From NCBI GenBank assembly GCA_046076025.1, contig JBJTRF010000219.1:1-31637 (forward strand): a DNA stretch of 31,637 nucleotides, given 5' to 3'. The stretch comes from UBA668 sp046076025 (GTDB lineage: Bacteria > Actinomycetota > Acidimicrobiia > Acidimicrobiales > Ilumatobacteraceae). The position numbers were made by a program, and so were the translations under genes. Under the pieces are notes generated by a model, which was not told the DNA's origin, did no database searches, and saw nothing but the letters and a program-made list of their open reading frames with translations. Positions within the stretch are counted from its first letter, which is position 1. Every line of letters starts with the position of its first letter. Below are positions 7,893-15,289 of this stretch, one piece after another.

Positions 7893-9494
7893 ATGAGTTC
7901 TGACGACGCTGCCGTGCCGCGCCCCTACTGGCGGGTCATCCGGCGCCGTCGCTCGGTGGTGCTCACCGCCGTCGTGGCCTGCGTCGTCGGCGCCTACCTC
8001 ATCTCGTCGTCGCAGACGGCCGTCTACGAGGCCAGCGCCGAGGTGCTCGTCCAGCCGCGCAGCGCCGGCAGCATCTTCAGCGCCGCCGCCCCCCTGTCGG
8101 CCGAGGCCGCGCAGCGCCTCGTCGACACCGAGGCCCAGTTCATCGAGAGCACGATGATCCGCACCGCCGTGCAGGCCGACCTGCAGTTGCGCGAGCTGCC
8201 GCCTCCCGTCGACGCGCGTCCCATCGAGGGCACCGACGTCATCCGCATCACCGTCCGCAATGCCGATCCCGCCAGTGCGGCGGCCGTCGCCGACGCCTAC
8301 GCCGCCGCCTTCATCGAGATGCGCCGCGAGCTCGCCGTCGACGAGCTCGATGCCGCCGTCGACCAGCTCGCCGTCACCATCGACGAGCTCGAGTCGCAGA
8401 TCGGCACGCTCGGCCCCGGCACCGAGCTCAACGCCGCCGAGGCCCGCCGCAACGCGCTCCTGCAGGCCGCCGAGCAGCTGCGCCTCGACGCGGGCCTGCG
8501 CACCGGCGGTGCCTCGATCATCGAAGACCCCGCCATACCCTCCGATCCGGTCGCCCCCAACCCGGGCCGTGCCGCCATCATCGCCCTCATCGTCGGCCTG
8601 CTCATCGGCCTCGCCGCCGCACTGGCACTCGACTCGCTCGACAACATCGTCTACGGCACCGACGACGTCGCCCGCGTCACCCGCCTGCCCGTGCTGGCCG
8701 CGCTGCCCGACGTCGCCCCGCTCGACCACCGGCCCATCGCCATCAGCCAGCCACTCGCGCCATCGGTCGACGCCGTGCGCACCCTCGGCACCGACCTGCA
8801 GTTGCTCGCCATCGACCGCGAGATCGCCGTCATCCAGGTGGCCGGCGCCACCGACGGCGACGGCGCCACCTCGGTGGCCAGCAACCTCGCCGTCGTCATG
8901 GCCCGCGCCGGCCGCCGCGTGGCACTGGTCGACGCCAACCTGCGCGGCGCCAGCCTCCACCAGACCTTCGGCCATGCGCCGTCACCCGGCCTTACCGACA
9001 TCGTGCTCGGCGCGCCCCTCGCCGGCGCGATGCGATCGGTCGCCACGCCCGAGGGCCTCGCACTCGACCTGCTCGTCGCCGGTGGCCGGCCCCCGCACCC
9101 GGGCGAGTTGCTGACCAGCCAGCGGTTCCGCGACATCATCACCGGCCTGCGGTCGTCGTACGAGACCGTCATCATCGACACCACGGCGGTGCTGCAGGCG
9201 TCCGACGCCCTCGCCCTCGCCCCGCTCGTCGACACCGTGGTGGTGGTTGCCAGGTCGGGCCGCGTCACCCGGCCGCAACTCGCCGGCGCCATCGCCCGCC
9301 TTCGCTCGGTCAGCGCCCCCGTCGACGGCGTCGTGCTGACGCACATGCCCGACCCCGCCGACGCCCCCGACTCCGACGACGCGCCGGCCGCCACCGAGGC
9401 TGCCCCCACGCCGCCCGTCGTCACCTTCGACTTCGGCGACAAGCCGCCGCTGCTGCGCCGCATGCTGATGCGCATCGGCATCGGCCGCCCGTAG
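7893..9494 (+). CDS. Wzz/BY-kinase-type polysaccharide chain-length and tyrosine-kinase-like protein with altered P-loop
   Basis: 533 aa from ATG 7893. There is a TM helix near residues 18-38, a Wzz-type extracytoplasmic domain with coiled coil, and a second TM (about 230-250). A MinD/BY-kinase-like cytoplasmic domain follows with Walker A' (VALVDANLR, D347) and Walker B (TVIIDTTAVLQASDA, D429). The Walker A segment reads GATDGDGATSVASN: residue 325 is Ala where the P-loop lysine should be (codon GCC, 8865-8867). No C-terminal tyrosine cluster is present; the tail ends LLRRMLMRIGIGRP. It likely takes part in exopolysaccharide chain-length control or export with the surrounding genes, but kinase activity is doubtful. 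Confidence 0.88.
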   Translation: MSSDDAAVPRPYWRVIRRRRSVVLTAVVACVVGAYLISSSQTAVYEASAEVLVQPRSAGSIFSAAAPLSAEAAQRLVDTEAQFIESTMIRTAVQADLQLRELPPPVDARPIEGTDVIRITVRNADPASAAAVADAYAAAFIEMRRELAVDELDAAVDQLAVTIDELESQIGTLGPGTELNAAEARRNALLQAAEQLRLDAGLRTGGASIIEDPAIPSDPVAPNPGRAAIIALIVGLLIGLAAALALDSLDNIVYGTDDVARVTRLPVLAALPDVAPLDHRPIAISQPLAPSVDAVRTLGTDLQLLAIDREIAVIQVAGATDGDGATSVASNLAVVMARAGRRVALVDANLRGASLHQTFGHAPSPGLTDIVLGAPLAGAMRSVATPEGLALDLLVAGGRPPHPGELLTSQRFRDIITGLRSSYETVIIDTTAVLQASDALALAPLVDTVVVVARSGRVTRPQLAGAIARLRSVSAPVDGVVLTHMPDPADAPDSDDAPAATEAAPTPPVVTFDFGDKPPLLRRMLMRIGIGRP

Positions 9495-9636
9495 CAGCCA
9501 ACTGCCGGCGGCAATCGGTCGCCTCAGCAGCAGGCCTGACCATCTCGCCCGCGCAGTAACAAATGTTCTCGCCGCCAACGCCGAGCCGCGCGCCGATCGC
9601 CGCTGCCACGCCGACGCGCTGCACGCCGCCGACGAC

Positions 9637-9642
9637 TACCGT
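9637..9642 (+). promoter_or_regulatory. -10 element TACCGT before the LytR_C gene
   Basis: TANNNT hexamer with 10 nt between it and ATG 9653, no ribosome binding site; leaderless-type arrangement. Confidence 0.4.
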
Positions 9643-9652
9643 TGCGCGCGAC

Positions 9653-10210
9653 ATGCGCCCATCTCGACCCATCACCGTCACGGCACTCGTCGTCGCGCTC
9701 GGTGCTGGCGTCATGATCGCCGGCCTTCCCGACGACCCACCCGGCCGCATCAGCACCGGCAACCTGGTGCCGTCCGACTTCGTCCCCGCCGGCAGCATCG
9801 CGGCGGCCACCACCTCGACGTCCACCAGCACCACCACGCCCACCAGCACCACCGCGGCGGCCACCACCAGCACGTCGTCCACCACCTCCACCACCGTGGT
9901 GATGGACGAGCGCAGCAGCATCGCCATCGTCGTGGCCAATGCCACCGGGGTGGAATCCGTCGCCGGCGTGTTCCGCGACCGCATTCGCCCGCTCGGCTAC
10001 ACCGAGGTCTATGCCACCGCCGCCAAACAGGAGATCGTCGGCTCGACCATCTACTTCCTGCCCGGCTTCGAGGACGAAGCCCTGCGCCTGGCAGCCGAGG
10101 TGGGCTACGCGCCCGACCAAGTGGTGGGCGTCGCCACGCAGACCGATGCGCCCGCCTACTGGCTGAACCGCGAGTTCGAGGTCCTCGTCATCATCGGCAA
10201 GACGGCCTAG
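9653..10210 (+). CDS. LytR C-terminal-domain (LytR_C) envelope protein
   Basis: 185 aa from ATG 9653. An N-terminal hydrophobic segment (about residues 7-24) acts as signal anchor. A Ser/Thr-rich stalk (about 50-82, runs of TSTSTTT) follows, then a LytR_C domain: SIAIVVANATGVESVAGVF, LGYTEVY, STIYFLPGFEDEALRLAAEVGY. No LytR-CpsA-Psr catalytic domain is attached, so the protein probably binds wall components or partners outside the membrane and does not transfer polymers itself. It lies downstream of the BY-kinase-like gene and converges with the anchored protein at 10264-10806. Confidence 0.85.
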   Translation: MRPSRPITVTALVVALGAGVMIAGLPDDPPGRISTGNLVPSDFVPAGSIAAATTSTSTSTTTPTSTTAAATTSTSSTTSTTVVMDERSSIAIVVANATGVESVAGVFRDRIRPLGYTEVYATAAKQEIVGSTIYFLPGFEDEALRLAAEVGYAPDQVVGVATQTDAPAYWLNREFEVLVIIGKTA

Positions 10211-10263
10211 CGCACTGCGCCCGCCCGAGCTCGGCCGCGATGTCGTCCAGTACGGACTAGGCG

Positions 10264-10806
10264 TCAGTCGACGCTGGCGGTCACCGGCGCATCGCCGGCG
10301 GCGGCCGTCACCGTCGCTCGGCGGCGCTGTGCCACCAGCACGATCACGGCACCCGTCAGCACCAGCGCGATCGCCGGGCGCAGCAGCGACAGCGAGTCGG
10401 ATCCCGCCGCCGGGATCACGGCGCCCACGATGAGCGGCAGTCGATAGCTCACGCCGTCGATCGTCAGCACCATGTCGAAGGTGCCGGCCGGAAGCGGCGG
10501 GAAGTCGACCGCAACGGTGCCGTCGGCCGCCACGATGAACGGCCCGAGCGTGATCAGCGCCTCAGTACCGGTGTCGATGGTGATGTACACCTCGGAGCCG
10601 GGGGTGAAGCAGCACAGGATCGCGGTGAACGGCTGACCGGGCTCGATGAAGCCCTCGCCATTGTCATTGGTGGGCCACTCGATCACGACATCGTCGGGCG
10701 GTGGCGGGTAGGTGCCCGCCGCGGCCGGCGCCGCCATCGAGAGTGCGCCCGCTGCGGCGGCCGCTGCGAGGGCGAGTGACGCCCACATCCGTCGAACTCT
10801 GCGCAT
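10264..10806 (-). CDS. Secreted protein with LPXTG-like C-terminal sorting signal
   Basis: 180 aa from ATG 10806, fixed by AAGGAG (10813-10818) 6 nt upstream. There is a clear signal peptide (basic MRRVRRMW, Ala-rich core, AAPAAAG cleavage area). A ~95-residue beta-rich domain contains a CC pair. The C terminus has IPAAGSDS, then a hydrophobic helix (LLRPAIALVLTGAVIVLVA) and RRR, resembling the LPATG-SDS sorting signals of actinobacteria but with IPAAG in place of LPxTG. Sortase anchoring is therefore uncertain, and no sortase gene is in the window. Function is unknown, probably a wall-associated surface protein. Confidence 0.85.
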   Translation of the reverse strand: MRRVRRMWASLALAAAAAAGALSMAAPAAAGTYPPPPDDVVIEWPTNDNGEGFIEPGQPFTAILCCFTPGSEVYITIDTGTEALITLGPFIVAADGTVAVDFPPLPAGTFDMVLTIDGVSYRLPLIVGAVIPAAGSDSLSLLRPAIALVLTGAVIVLVAQRRRATVTAAAGDAPVTASVD

Positions 10807-10836
10807 TGCCGACTCCTTCCGCCGAATCGTGAGCCG

Positions 10837-10842
10837 AGTGTA
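10837..10842 (-). promoter_or_regulatory. -10 element TACACT for the anchored surface protein
   Basis: TACACT on the minus strand (within GGATACACTCGG) lies upstream of the AAGGAG ribosome binding site at 10813-10818. The same TACACTCG block precedes the phosphatase gene at 14735. Confidence 0.5.
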
Positions 10843-10877
10843 TCCCATCGCCCTGCGCTGTCGCCGGTCAGCGCGCC

Positions 10878-10925
10878 ACCAGCACGACGACCGGCACCAC
10901 GCCCGGCACCACGACCAGCACCACG
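10878..10925. repeat. 12-bp minisatellite x4
   Basis: Units ACCAGCACGACG, ACCGGCACCACG, CCCGGCACCACG and ACCAGCACCACG lie head to tail in the divergent spacer between 10806 and 10975, with a fifth degenerate unit after them. Confidence 0.85.
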
Positions 10926-10958
10926 ACCCATCCCACCGGTCGCGTCGCCCCCGAGGGG

Positions 10959-10964
10959 TAGCGT
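10959..10964 (+). promoter_or_regulatory. -10 element TAGCGT before the DUF4012 gene
   Basis: TANNNT hexamer with 10 nt between it and ATG 10975; leaderless-type arrangement. Confidence 0.4.
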
Positions 10965-10974
10965 CACTGCTGCC

Positions 10975-13341
10975 ATGCGGCGGATGCGCATCACCATCGA
11001 GGGGCCCGCGGCCGCCGGCGTGCTCGGCATCGGCGTCGTCGCCGGGGTGCTCACTGCGCTCGGCGGCCTCCACCCCACCGGCCACGGCGCCATCGATGCC
11101 CTCATCGTCGTGGCCGGCGTCACCGCATGCGTCTGGGCCTCGGCCGCCGTGCACTGGTGGGCTGCTGCCATCGGCGCCGCGGTACTCGCCGTCGTCGCAC
11201 CGTCGTGGTGGCTCACGGCCCTCGCCGCCGTCGTCGTCGCCGCCTGCGCATGGCTGGGCCTGCAACGCGAGTCCAAGCCGCTCGAGCGCGCCGCCATCGC
11301 CGGCACCATCGCCATCATCGCCGCCCGGCTCGACGGCATAGGCCCGTGGAACCCCTTCGGCCTCACCAGCCTCATCGGCCTCGGCATCGTGCTCACCGTC
11401 GCCGGCTTCGGATTCCGCCGCCACACCCACCGCCAACGCCGCATCATGTGGCGCATCATCGGGGGTGCCGCCGTCGCGCTCGTCGTCGCGCTCGTCGGCC
11501 TCGTCGCCGCCACCGTCCGCGCCGAGGATCCGCTGCGCGCCGGAAACCGCGCCGCCCGCGCCGGGCTCGAGAAGTTCCGCAGTGGCGACCTGCTCGGTGC
11601 CGCCGACCACTTCGCCGACGCAGCAGGCAGCCTGCGAGGAGCCGGCGTCGAACTCGGCCGCCCGTGGGCGCAACCGGCACGTCTCGTGCCCGTCGTCGCC
11701 CAGCACCGCAACGCGGCTGCCGATGTCGCCGACGACGGTGCCGTCGCTGCGGCGCGCATCGCCGACATGCTGCGCATCGTCGACTACCAGTCGCTGTCGC
11801 CCGTCGACGGCCGCATCGACATCGATGCCGTCCGCGCCCTCGAGGCACCGCTGCGCGATCTCGCCGATGCCGTGGGTGCCCTCGACGACACGCTCGCCGC
11901 GGCCGACAGCCGCTGGCTCGTCTACGCCGTCGGCGACCGTCTCGACCGGCTGCGCACCGAGGTATCGGCCCAGCGACGCGGCACCGACAATGCGGTCGCC
12001 GCCGTCGAGCTCGCCCCCGAGATGCTCGGCGCCGATGGCCCTCGACGCTGGTTCGTGGCCTTCACCACTCCCGTCGAGGCGCGTGCGAGCGGCGGCTACA
12101 TGGGCAGCTGGGCGCTGCTCACCATCGACGACGGCCTCATCGAATTGACGCGCTTCGGCAACACGCTCGAGCTCAACCAGGCCGGCGCCGGCCAGCCGCG
12201 CACCCTCACCGGCGTCGTCGACGACTACGTCGCCAACTACGGCACGTTCATCTACGCCGACCAGCAGCAGCGCCGCATCGGCCCCGCCGCTTGGTCGAAC
12301 ATCACCACGTCACCGCACTTCCCCACGGTTGCCGCGACGATCGCCGAGCTGTTCCCGCAGAGCGGCGGCACCGACCTCGACGGCGTGATGATGCTCGACG
12401 TCTACGCCGTGGCCCGCCTGATGGCGATCACCGGCCCCATCACGATCGACCAGCCCGCAACCGGCACCGGCGGCGGCAACGGCGGCACAGCGAGCGGGCC
12501 CGCCCTCGTGCTCGACGCCGGCAACGCGGCGCAGTACCTGCTGCTCGACCAGTACCGCATCGCCAACCAGGACCTGCGACGCGACGCGCTCGAAGCCGTC
12601 GCCCGCACCACGTTCGACGCCCTGCTCGACGCCACCTTCCCGGCACCGCCGCAGATCGCCGAGCTGATGAGCCCGATGACCCGCGAGGGTCGCCTAGCCG
12701 CGTGGGCCACCCGCGACGACGAGCAGCAGGTGCTCAGCCGACTCGGCATCGCCGGCGAGCTGCCCGCAGTGGGCGACCCACTCGACGCCCAGGGTGCGCC
12801 GGCCGTCAGCGATTTCGCGGACGGCGCGTTCGGCGACGGCTTCACGTTCACGCTCACCAACGCCACGGGCAACAAGATCGACTACTACCTCGACGGCACC
12901 GCCGACTACTGCGTGCAGATCGACCGCCAGCGCGGCACCTTCGAGGGCACCCTCACCATCACGCTCACCAACACCTCGCCCACCACCGGCTGGGGCAGCG
13001 GCATCATCGGCAACGAGCTCGGCCTACCCGCCGGCACCAACCGCACGTGGCTCAGCGTCTACACGGCGCTGCCGCCCACACGAGTGCTGGTCGACGGCGG
13101 TGACGAGGGCGCTCGGCGCACGGTCGAACTCGGCTGGTGGATGGTGTCGCGCCAGCTCGACATCGCTCCCGGCGACACCGTCGAGGTGGTGGTCGAGACA
13201 CGCGGCCGCATCGGTGCCGACGATCCCTACCGCATCACCGTCCGCAATCCGCCGCTCGTGCGCCCCGTCACCGTGTCAGTCGACGTCGACGGTCGCCTCC
13301 TGATCGCGCCCACCACCCTCGCCGGCATCATCCGCGGCTAA
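10975..13341 (+). CDS. DUF4012-domain membrane protein
   Basis: 788 aa from ATG 10975 (ATG 10984 is possible). Residues 1-185 contain about six or seven hydrophobic helices. A helical region follows (about 190-345), then the DUF4012 domain marked by RRWFVAFTTPVEARASGGYMGSWALLTIDDG near 357-387 and the later FPQSGGTDLDGVMMLDVYAVARL block. The C-terminal ~170 residues are beta-rich. DUF4012 proteins are repeatedly found in actinobacterial exopolysaccharide loci, which fits the neighbours, but their biochemical role is not established. The TAA stop overlaps, on the other strand, the TAG that would have ended the old membrane-protein gene copy (13338-13340). Confidence 0.88.
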   Translation: MRRMRITIEGPAAAGVLGIGVVAGVLTALGGLHPTGHGAIDALIVVAGVTACVWASAAVHWWAAAIGAAVLAVVAPSWWLTALAAVVVAACAWLGLQRESKPLERAAIAGTIAIIAARLDGIGPWNPFGLTSLIGLGIVLTVAGFGFRRHTHRQRRIMWRIIGGAAVALVVALVGLVAATVRAEDPLRAGNRAARAGLEKFRSGDLLGAADHFADAAGSLRGAGVELGRPWAQPARLVPVVAQHRNAAADVADDGAVAAARIADMLRIVDYQSLSPVDGRIDIDAVRALEAPLRDLADAVGALDDTLAAADSRWLVYAVGDRLDRLRTEVSAQRRGTDNAVAAVELAPEMLGADGPRRWFVAFTTPVEARASGGYMGSWALLTIDDGLIELTRFGNTLELNQAGAGQPRTLTGVVDDYVANYGTFIYADQQQRRIGPAAWSNITTSPHFPTVAATIAELFPQSGGTDLDGVMMLDVYAVARLMAITGPITIDQPATGTGGGNGGTASGPALVLDAGNAAQYLLLDQYRIANQDLRRDALEAVARTTFDALLDATFPAPPQIAELMSPMTREGRLAAWATRDDEQQVLSRLGIAGELPAVGDPLDAQGAPAVSDFADGAFGDGFTFTLTNATGNKIDYYLDGTADYCVQIDRQRGTFEGTLTITLTNTSPTTGWGSGIIGNELGLPAGTNRTWLSVYTALPPTRVLVDGGDEGARRTVELGWWMVSRQLDIAPGDTVEVVVETRGRIGADDPYRITVRNPPLVRPVTVSVDVDGRLLIAPTTLAGIIRG

Positions 13342-13737
13342 GCCCGCCACGCTGCGGCGCTGCCGCCGAGCCGCGGATGGAGCCAGTGCAACACCGCATG
13401 CTCGACTGCCAGCATCCCACCGCTGTCGGCCGCGCGCGTCGCTGCCGTCGGCCTCAGCACCCTGTCGGATCGATTCGAGTGCCGCTCCGTAGCGCTGCTG
13501 AGCGGCCTGAGCCGAGGTGCCGATCAACGCCCCGATCTTCTGCCACGTCAGGCCCTTCGCCCGCGCCTGCGCCACGGCGTCCAGTAACTGCTGTTCGCTT
13601 CGAGCACGCATCACGACTGCTCGTTGGAGCACGTACTCCTCGACAGGAATCTCCTCAGCTGCCGCTGGTTCGAGATTCTCGAAGCGCTGGGCCAGCTCGT
13701 CGGCGTGGTCGATGACTTCTTGAATTGACCTGGGCAT
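13276..13737 (-). CDS. HTH antitoxin-like protein with run-on C terminus
   Basis: ATG 13737 is preceded by AGGTGATC (13741-13748), a direct match to the 16S rRNA 3' end. The TGA of the upstream partner (in its restored frame) lies inside that site, so the two genes are probably coupled. Residues 1-92 look natural: helical N terminus, then an HTH (LTWQKIGALIGTSAQAAQQRYG, about 66-87). After residue ~92 the translation becomes Arg/Ala/Gly-rich with no fold signal; it runs through a duplicated sequence (13351-13412) and into the antisense of the DUF4012 gene. The natural stop was probably lost when this module's end was joined at about 13412. It resembles the second gene of small actinobacterial toxin-antitoxin-like pairs. 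Confidence 0.6.
   Translation of the reverse strand: MPRSIQEVIDHADELAQRFENLEPAAAEEIPVEEYVLQRAVVMRARSEQQLLDAVAQARAKGLTWQKIGALIGTSAQAAQQRYGAALESIRQGAEADGSDARGRQRWDAGSRACGVALAPSAARRQRRSVAGLAADDAGEGGGRDQEATVDVD
13351..13412. repeat. Direct repeat copy A (old 3' end of the membrane-protein gene)
   Basis: It matches 14098-14151 with several substitutions and a 6-bp indel. On the minus strand it encodes VEHAVLHWLHPRLGGSAAAWRA followed by TAG at 13338-13340, parallel to AEHAVWHRLHPRLRRS in copy B. It is therefore a relic of that gene's C terminus, or of a paralogue's. Confidence 0.75.
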
Positions 13738-13742
13738 AACGA

Positions 13743-13963
13743 TCACCTGATGAACCTTGGTCGTGCCGGCATGGCGTGGACGAGAACTCGACTCCCTCAG
13801 CGGTGCTCACGCCGACTTCCAGGAGCCGCGCTGCTCGGTCAGGGCCGATCAGCATCGTCAGGTCGTCAAGTCGCAGCACTCGAATTGGATGTTGATATGC
13901 GTGGAGCATGTCCTCATCGCCCACGCCGTGCTTCCTGACGCTGGCGAGGATGACCGGATCCAC
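13743..13963 (-). pseudogene. Toxin-like small protein, frameshifted
   Basis: The frame from GTG 13963 gives VDPVILASVRKHGVG, DEDMLHAYQHPIRVLRLDD, LTMLIGPDRAARLLEVGV, STAEGVEF, then goes off frame. Restoring one base near 13781-13786 yields EF-V-VHAMPARPRFIR and a TGA at 13743-13745 that sits in the ribosome binding site of the HTH gene. I recall similar ~75-residue proteins paired with small HTH genes in actinobacteria, but I cannot name the family. As written the gene reads on to 13655 with a nonsense tail, so the toxin-like protein is probably inactive unless the missing base is a sequencing error. Confidence 0.5.
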
Positions 13964-14010
13964 GCCATCAAGTTATCTTGACACGTGCTGGGTTACGGCG
14001 CAGGCCAGTG

Positions 14011-14646
14011 TCAGGTCGGGGGCGACGCCTCGCCCTGTCGGGGGTGCTCGATCCACGATCGGTGCTCGGCACCTCGACCGGCGGCTCGGTCCGCAACGCT
14101 GCGGCGCAGCCGTGGATGGAGCCGGTGCCACACCGCATGCTCAGCCGCCAGCGCGCCGGCCACCACCGGCAGGGTCGCCACCACGGCGACCACCACGGCG
14201 ATCACCGCTGGCGACAGCGTGCGCGCCAGCGCGCCGGTACGCGCCACGACGATCGCCGCCACCATGCCCGTTGCGGCCGTCACCGCCCCAGCCCGCACCG
14301 AGGCACGCCCGCCCGCAGCGCGCGCCACGAGGTGCACGATCCACACCAGCACCCACGGCCACCACGCGAACACGGCGCCAACGAGCGCACTCGATCGGTA
14401 GTGCCCTCCGTGCCAGCCGCCCCACGCCACCAGCACCGCCACGCTCGCCGTCCACCACGGCATCAGCCCATGCCCGCCGTACTCGAGCGCAGCGAGCGCC
14501 GCCACCGCCAGCGCCACCCAGGGCAGATGGCTCGTCTCGGGCACGCAGCAGTAGACGGCGAACAGCGTGCACCCGAGCAGCAGCGGCGCCGCGCCCGGCA
14601 CGCAGAACAATGCCGGCACACGCGACGCGCCCGGTGTCCGACCCAC
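14011..14646 (-). CDS. Small polytopic membrane protein, 3' end replaced
   Basis: 211 aa from GTG 14646. Five or six hydrophobic helices are seen (for example ALFCVPGAAPLLLGCTLFAV, WVALAVAALAAL, ALVGAVFAWWPWVLVWIV, SPAVIAVVVAVVATLPVVAG), ending in AEHAVWHRLHPRL. No family was recognised. Codons up to about 14098 look native. The last ~29 residues (from VADRAAG on) are read from the DNA that joins the toxin-antitoxin-like module, because the original end now lies at 13338-13412. It is divergent from the phosphatase gene. Confidence 0.6.
   Translation of the reverse strand: MGRTPGASRVPALFCVPGAAPLLLGCTLFAVYCCVPETSHLPWVALAVAALAALEYGGHGLMPWWTASVAVLVAWGGWHGGHYRSSALVGAVFAWWPWVLVWIVHLVARAAGGRASVRAGAVTAATGMVAAIVVARTGALARTLSPAVIAVVVAVVATLPVVAGALAAEHAVWHRLHPRLRRSVADRAAGRGAEHRSWIEHPRQGEASPPT
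14098..14151. repeat. Direct repeat copy B
   Basis: Counterpart of 13351-13412, shared core GGATGGAGCC, then CACCGCATGCTC. It lies inside the membrane-protein gene. The two copies flank about 690 bp that hold the toxin-antitoxin-like module. Confidence 0.75.
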
Positions 14647-14719
14647 GCACCAAGTGTGACACCCCGCACCAGCGCGGCGATCCGCCGGTCGACCCGGGCA
14701 CCCGGTCCAACGGCAGGGG

Positions 14720-14725
14720 TACACT
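14720..14725 (+). promoter_or_regulatory. -10 element TACACT before the phosphatase operon
   Basis: TACACTCG block with 9 nt between the hexamer and GTG 14735, no ribosome binding site; predicted leaderless promoter for the three-gene operon. Confidence 0.5.
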
Positions 14726-14734
14726 CGCCTCGGC

Positions 14735-15289
14735 GTGGACGCAACGGTGGACATCCTCTGCGTGTGCACGTACAACCAGACCCGCTCGGTGCTGATGGCG
14801 GCGCTGCTCGGCGAGCACCTCCAGCGGGAAGGCGTACGGGCCCGCATCACCGGAGCCGGCACCCGCGCGGGCGGCGGTGCGCCGATGCAGTCCACCATCG
14901 ACCTGCTCGCCCAGCGCAGCATCGACGTGCGCGGCCACCGCGGACGCCCGCTCGACGAGCGCATCGTCGCCGACGCCCACCTCGTCATCACCGCCGAGCA
15001 CGCACACGTCATCGAGATCGCCGGCCAGTGGCCCTCTGCGTTCGCGCGCACCTTCACGCTGCCCGAACTCGCCCGCCGCGCCGGCACGGCAGGCCCTCGC
15101 TGCGGCGACACGGTCGAGCAGTGGGTGCACCGCCTCAACGACGGTCGCAGCGCAGGGCTCGACTACTTCGACGACCCCACTGTCGGCGAGGTGGCCGACC
15201 CCACCGGTCGCGACCGCGGCACCTGGGCCGACAGCTTCGCGTCGATCGACCAGCTCACCCGGCGCATCGCCGAGGCCCTCGCCCGATGA
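14735..15289 (+). CDS. Low-molecular-weight protein-tyrosine phosphatase family
   Basis: 184 aa from GTG 14735. The P-loop is C11-TYNQT-R17-S (CX5R-S), placed at the N terminus as in the family, and a VADPTG segment near residue 148 supplies the general-acid Asp. The family dephosphorylates phosphotyrosine; in polysaccharide loci it opposes BY-kinases, and some actinobacterial members act on other phospho-substrates. The only kinase-like partner in view lacks the P-loop lysine. It is the first gene of an operon: its TGA overlaps the ATG of the deacetylase (ATGA). Confidence 0.88.
   Translation: MDATVDILCVCTYNQTRSVLMAALLGEHLQREGVRARITGAGTRAGGGAPMQSTIDLLAQRSIDVRGHRGRPLDERIVADAHLVITAEHAHVIEIAGQWPSAFARTFTLPELARRAGTAGPRCGDTVEQWVHRLNDGRSAGLDYFDDPTVGEVADPTGRDRGTWADSFASIDQLTRRIAEALAR

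Noticed and set aside
9557..9572. Second LexA-box-like site (AACAAATGTTC) before the LytR_C gene
   Set aside because: Only 7 of 12 consensus positions match and the outer arms do not pair.
11127..13103. 658-codon ORF in another frame of the DUF4012 gene
   Set aside because: Arg/His-rich shadow with no hydrophobic pattern; the DUF4012 frame has clear TM helices and domain motifs.
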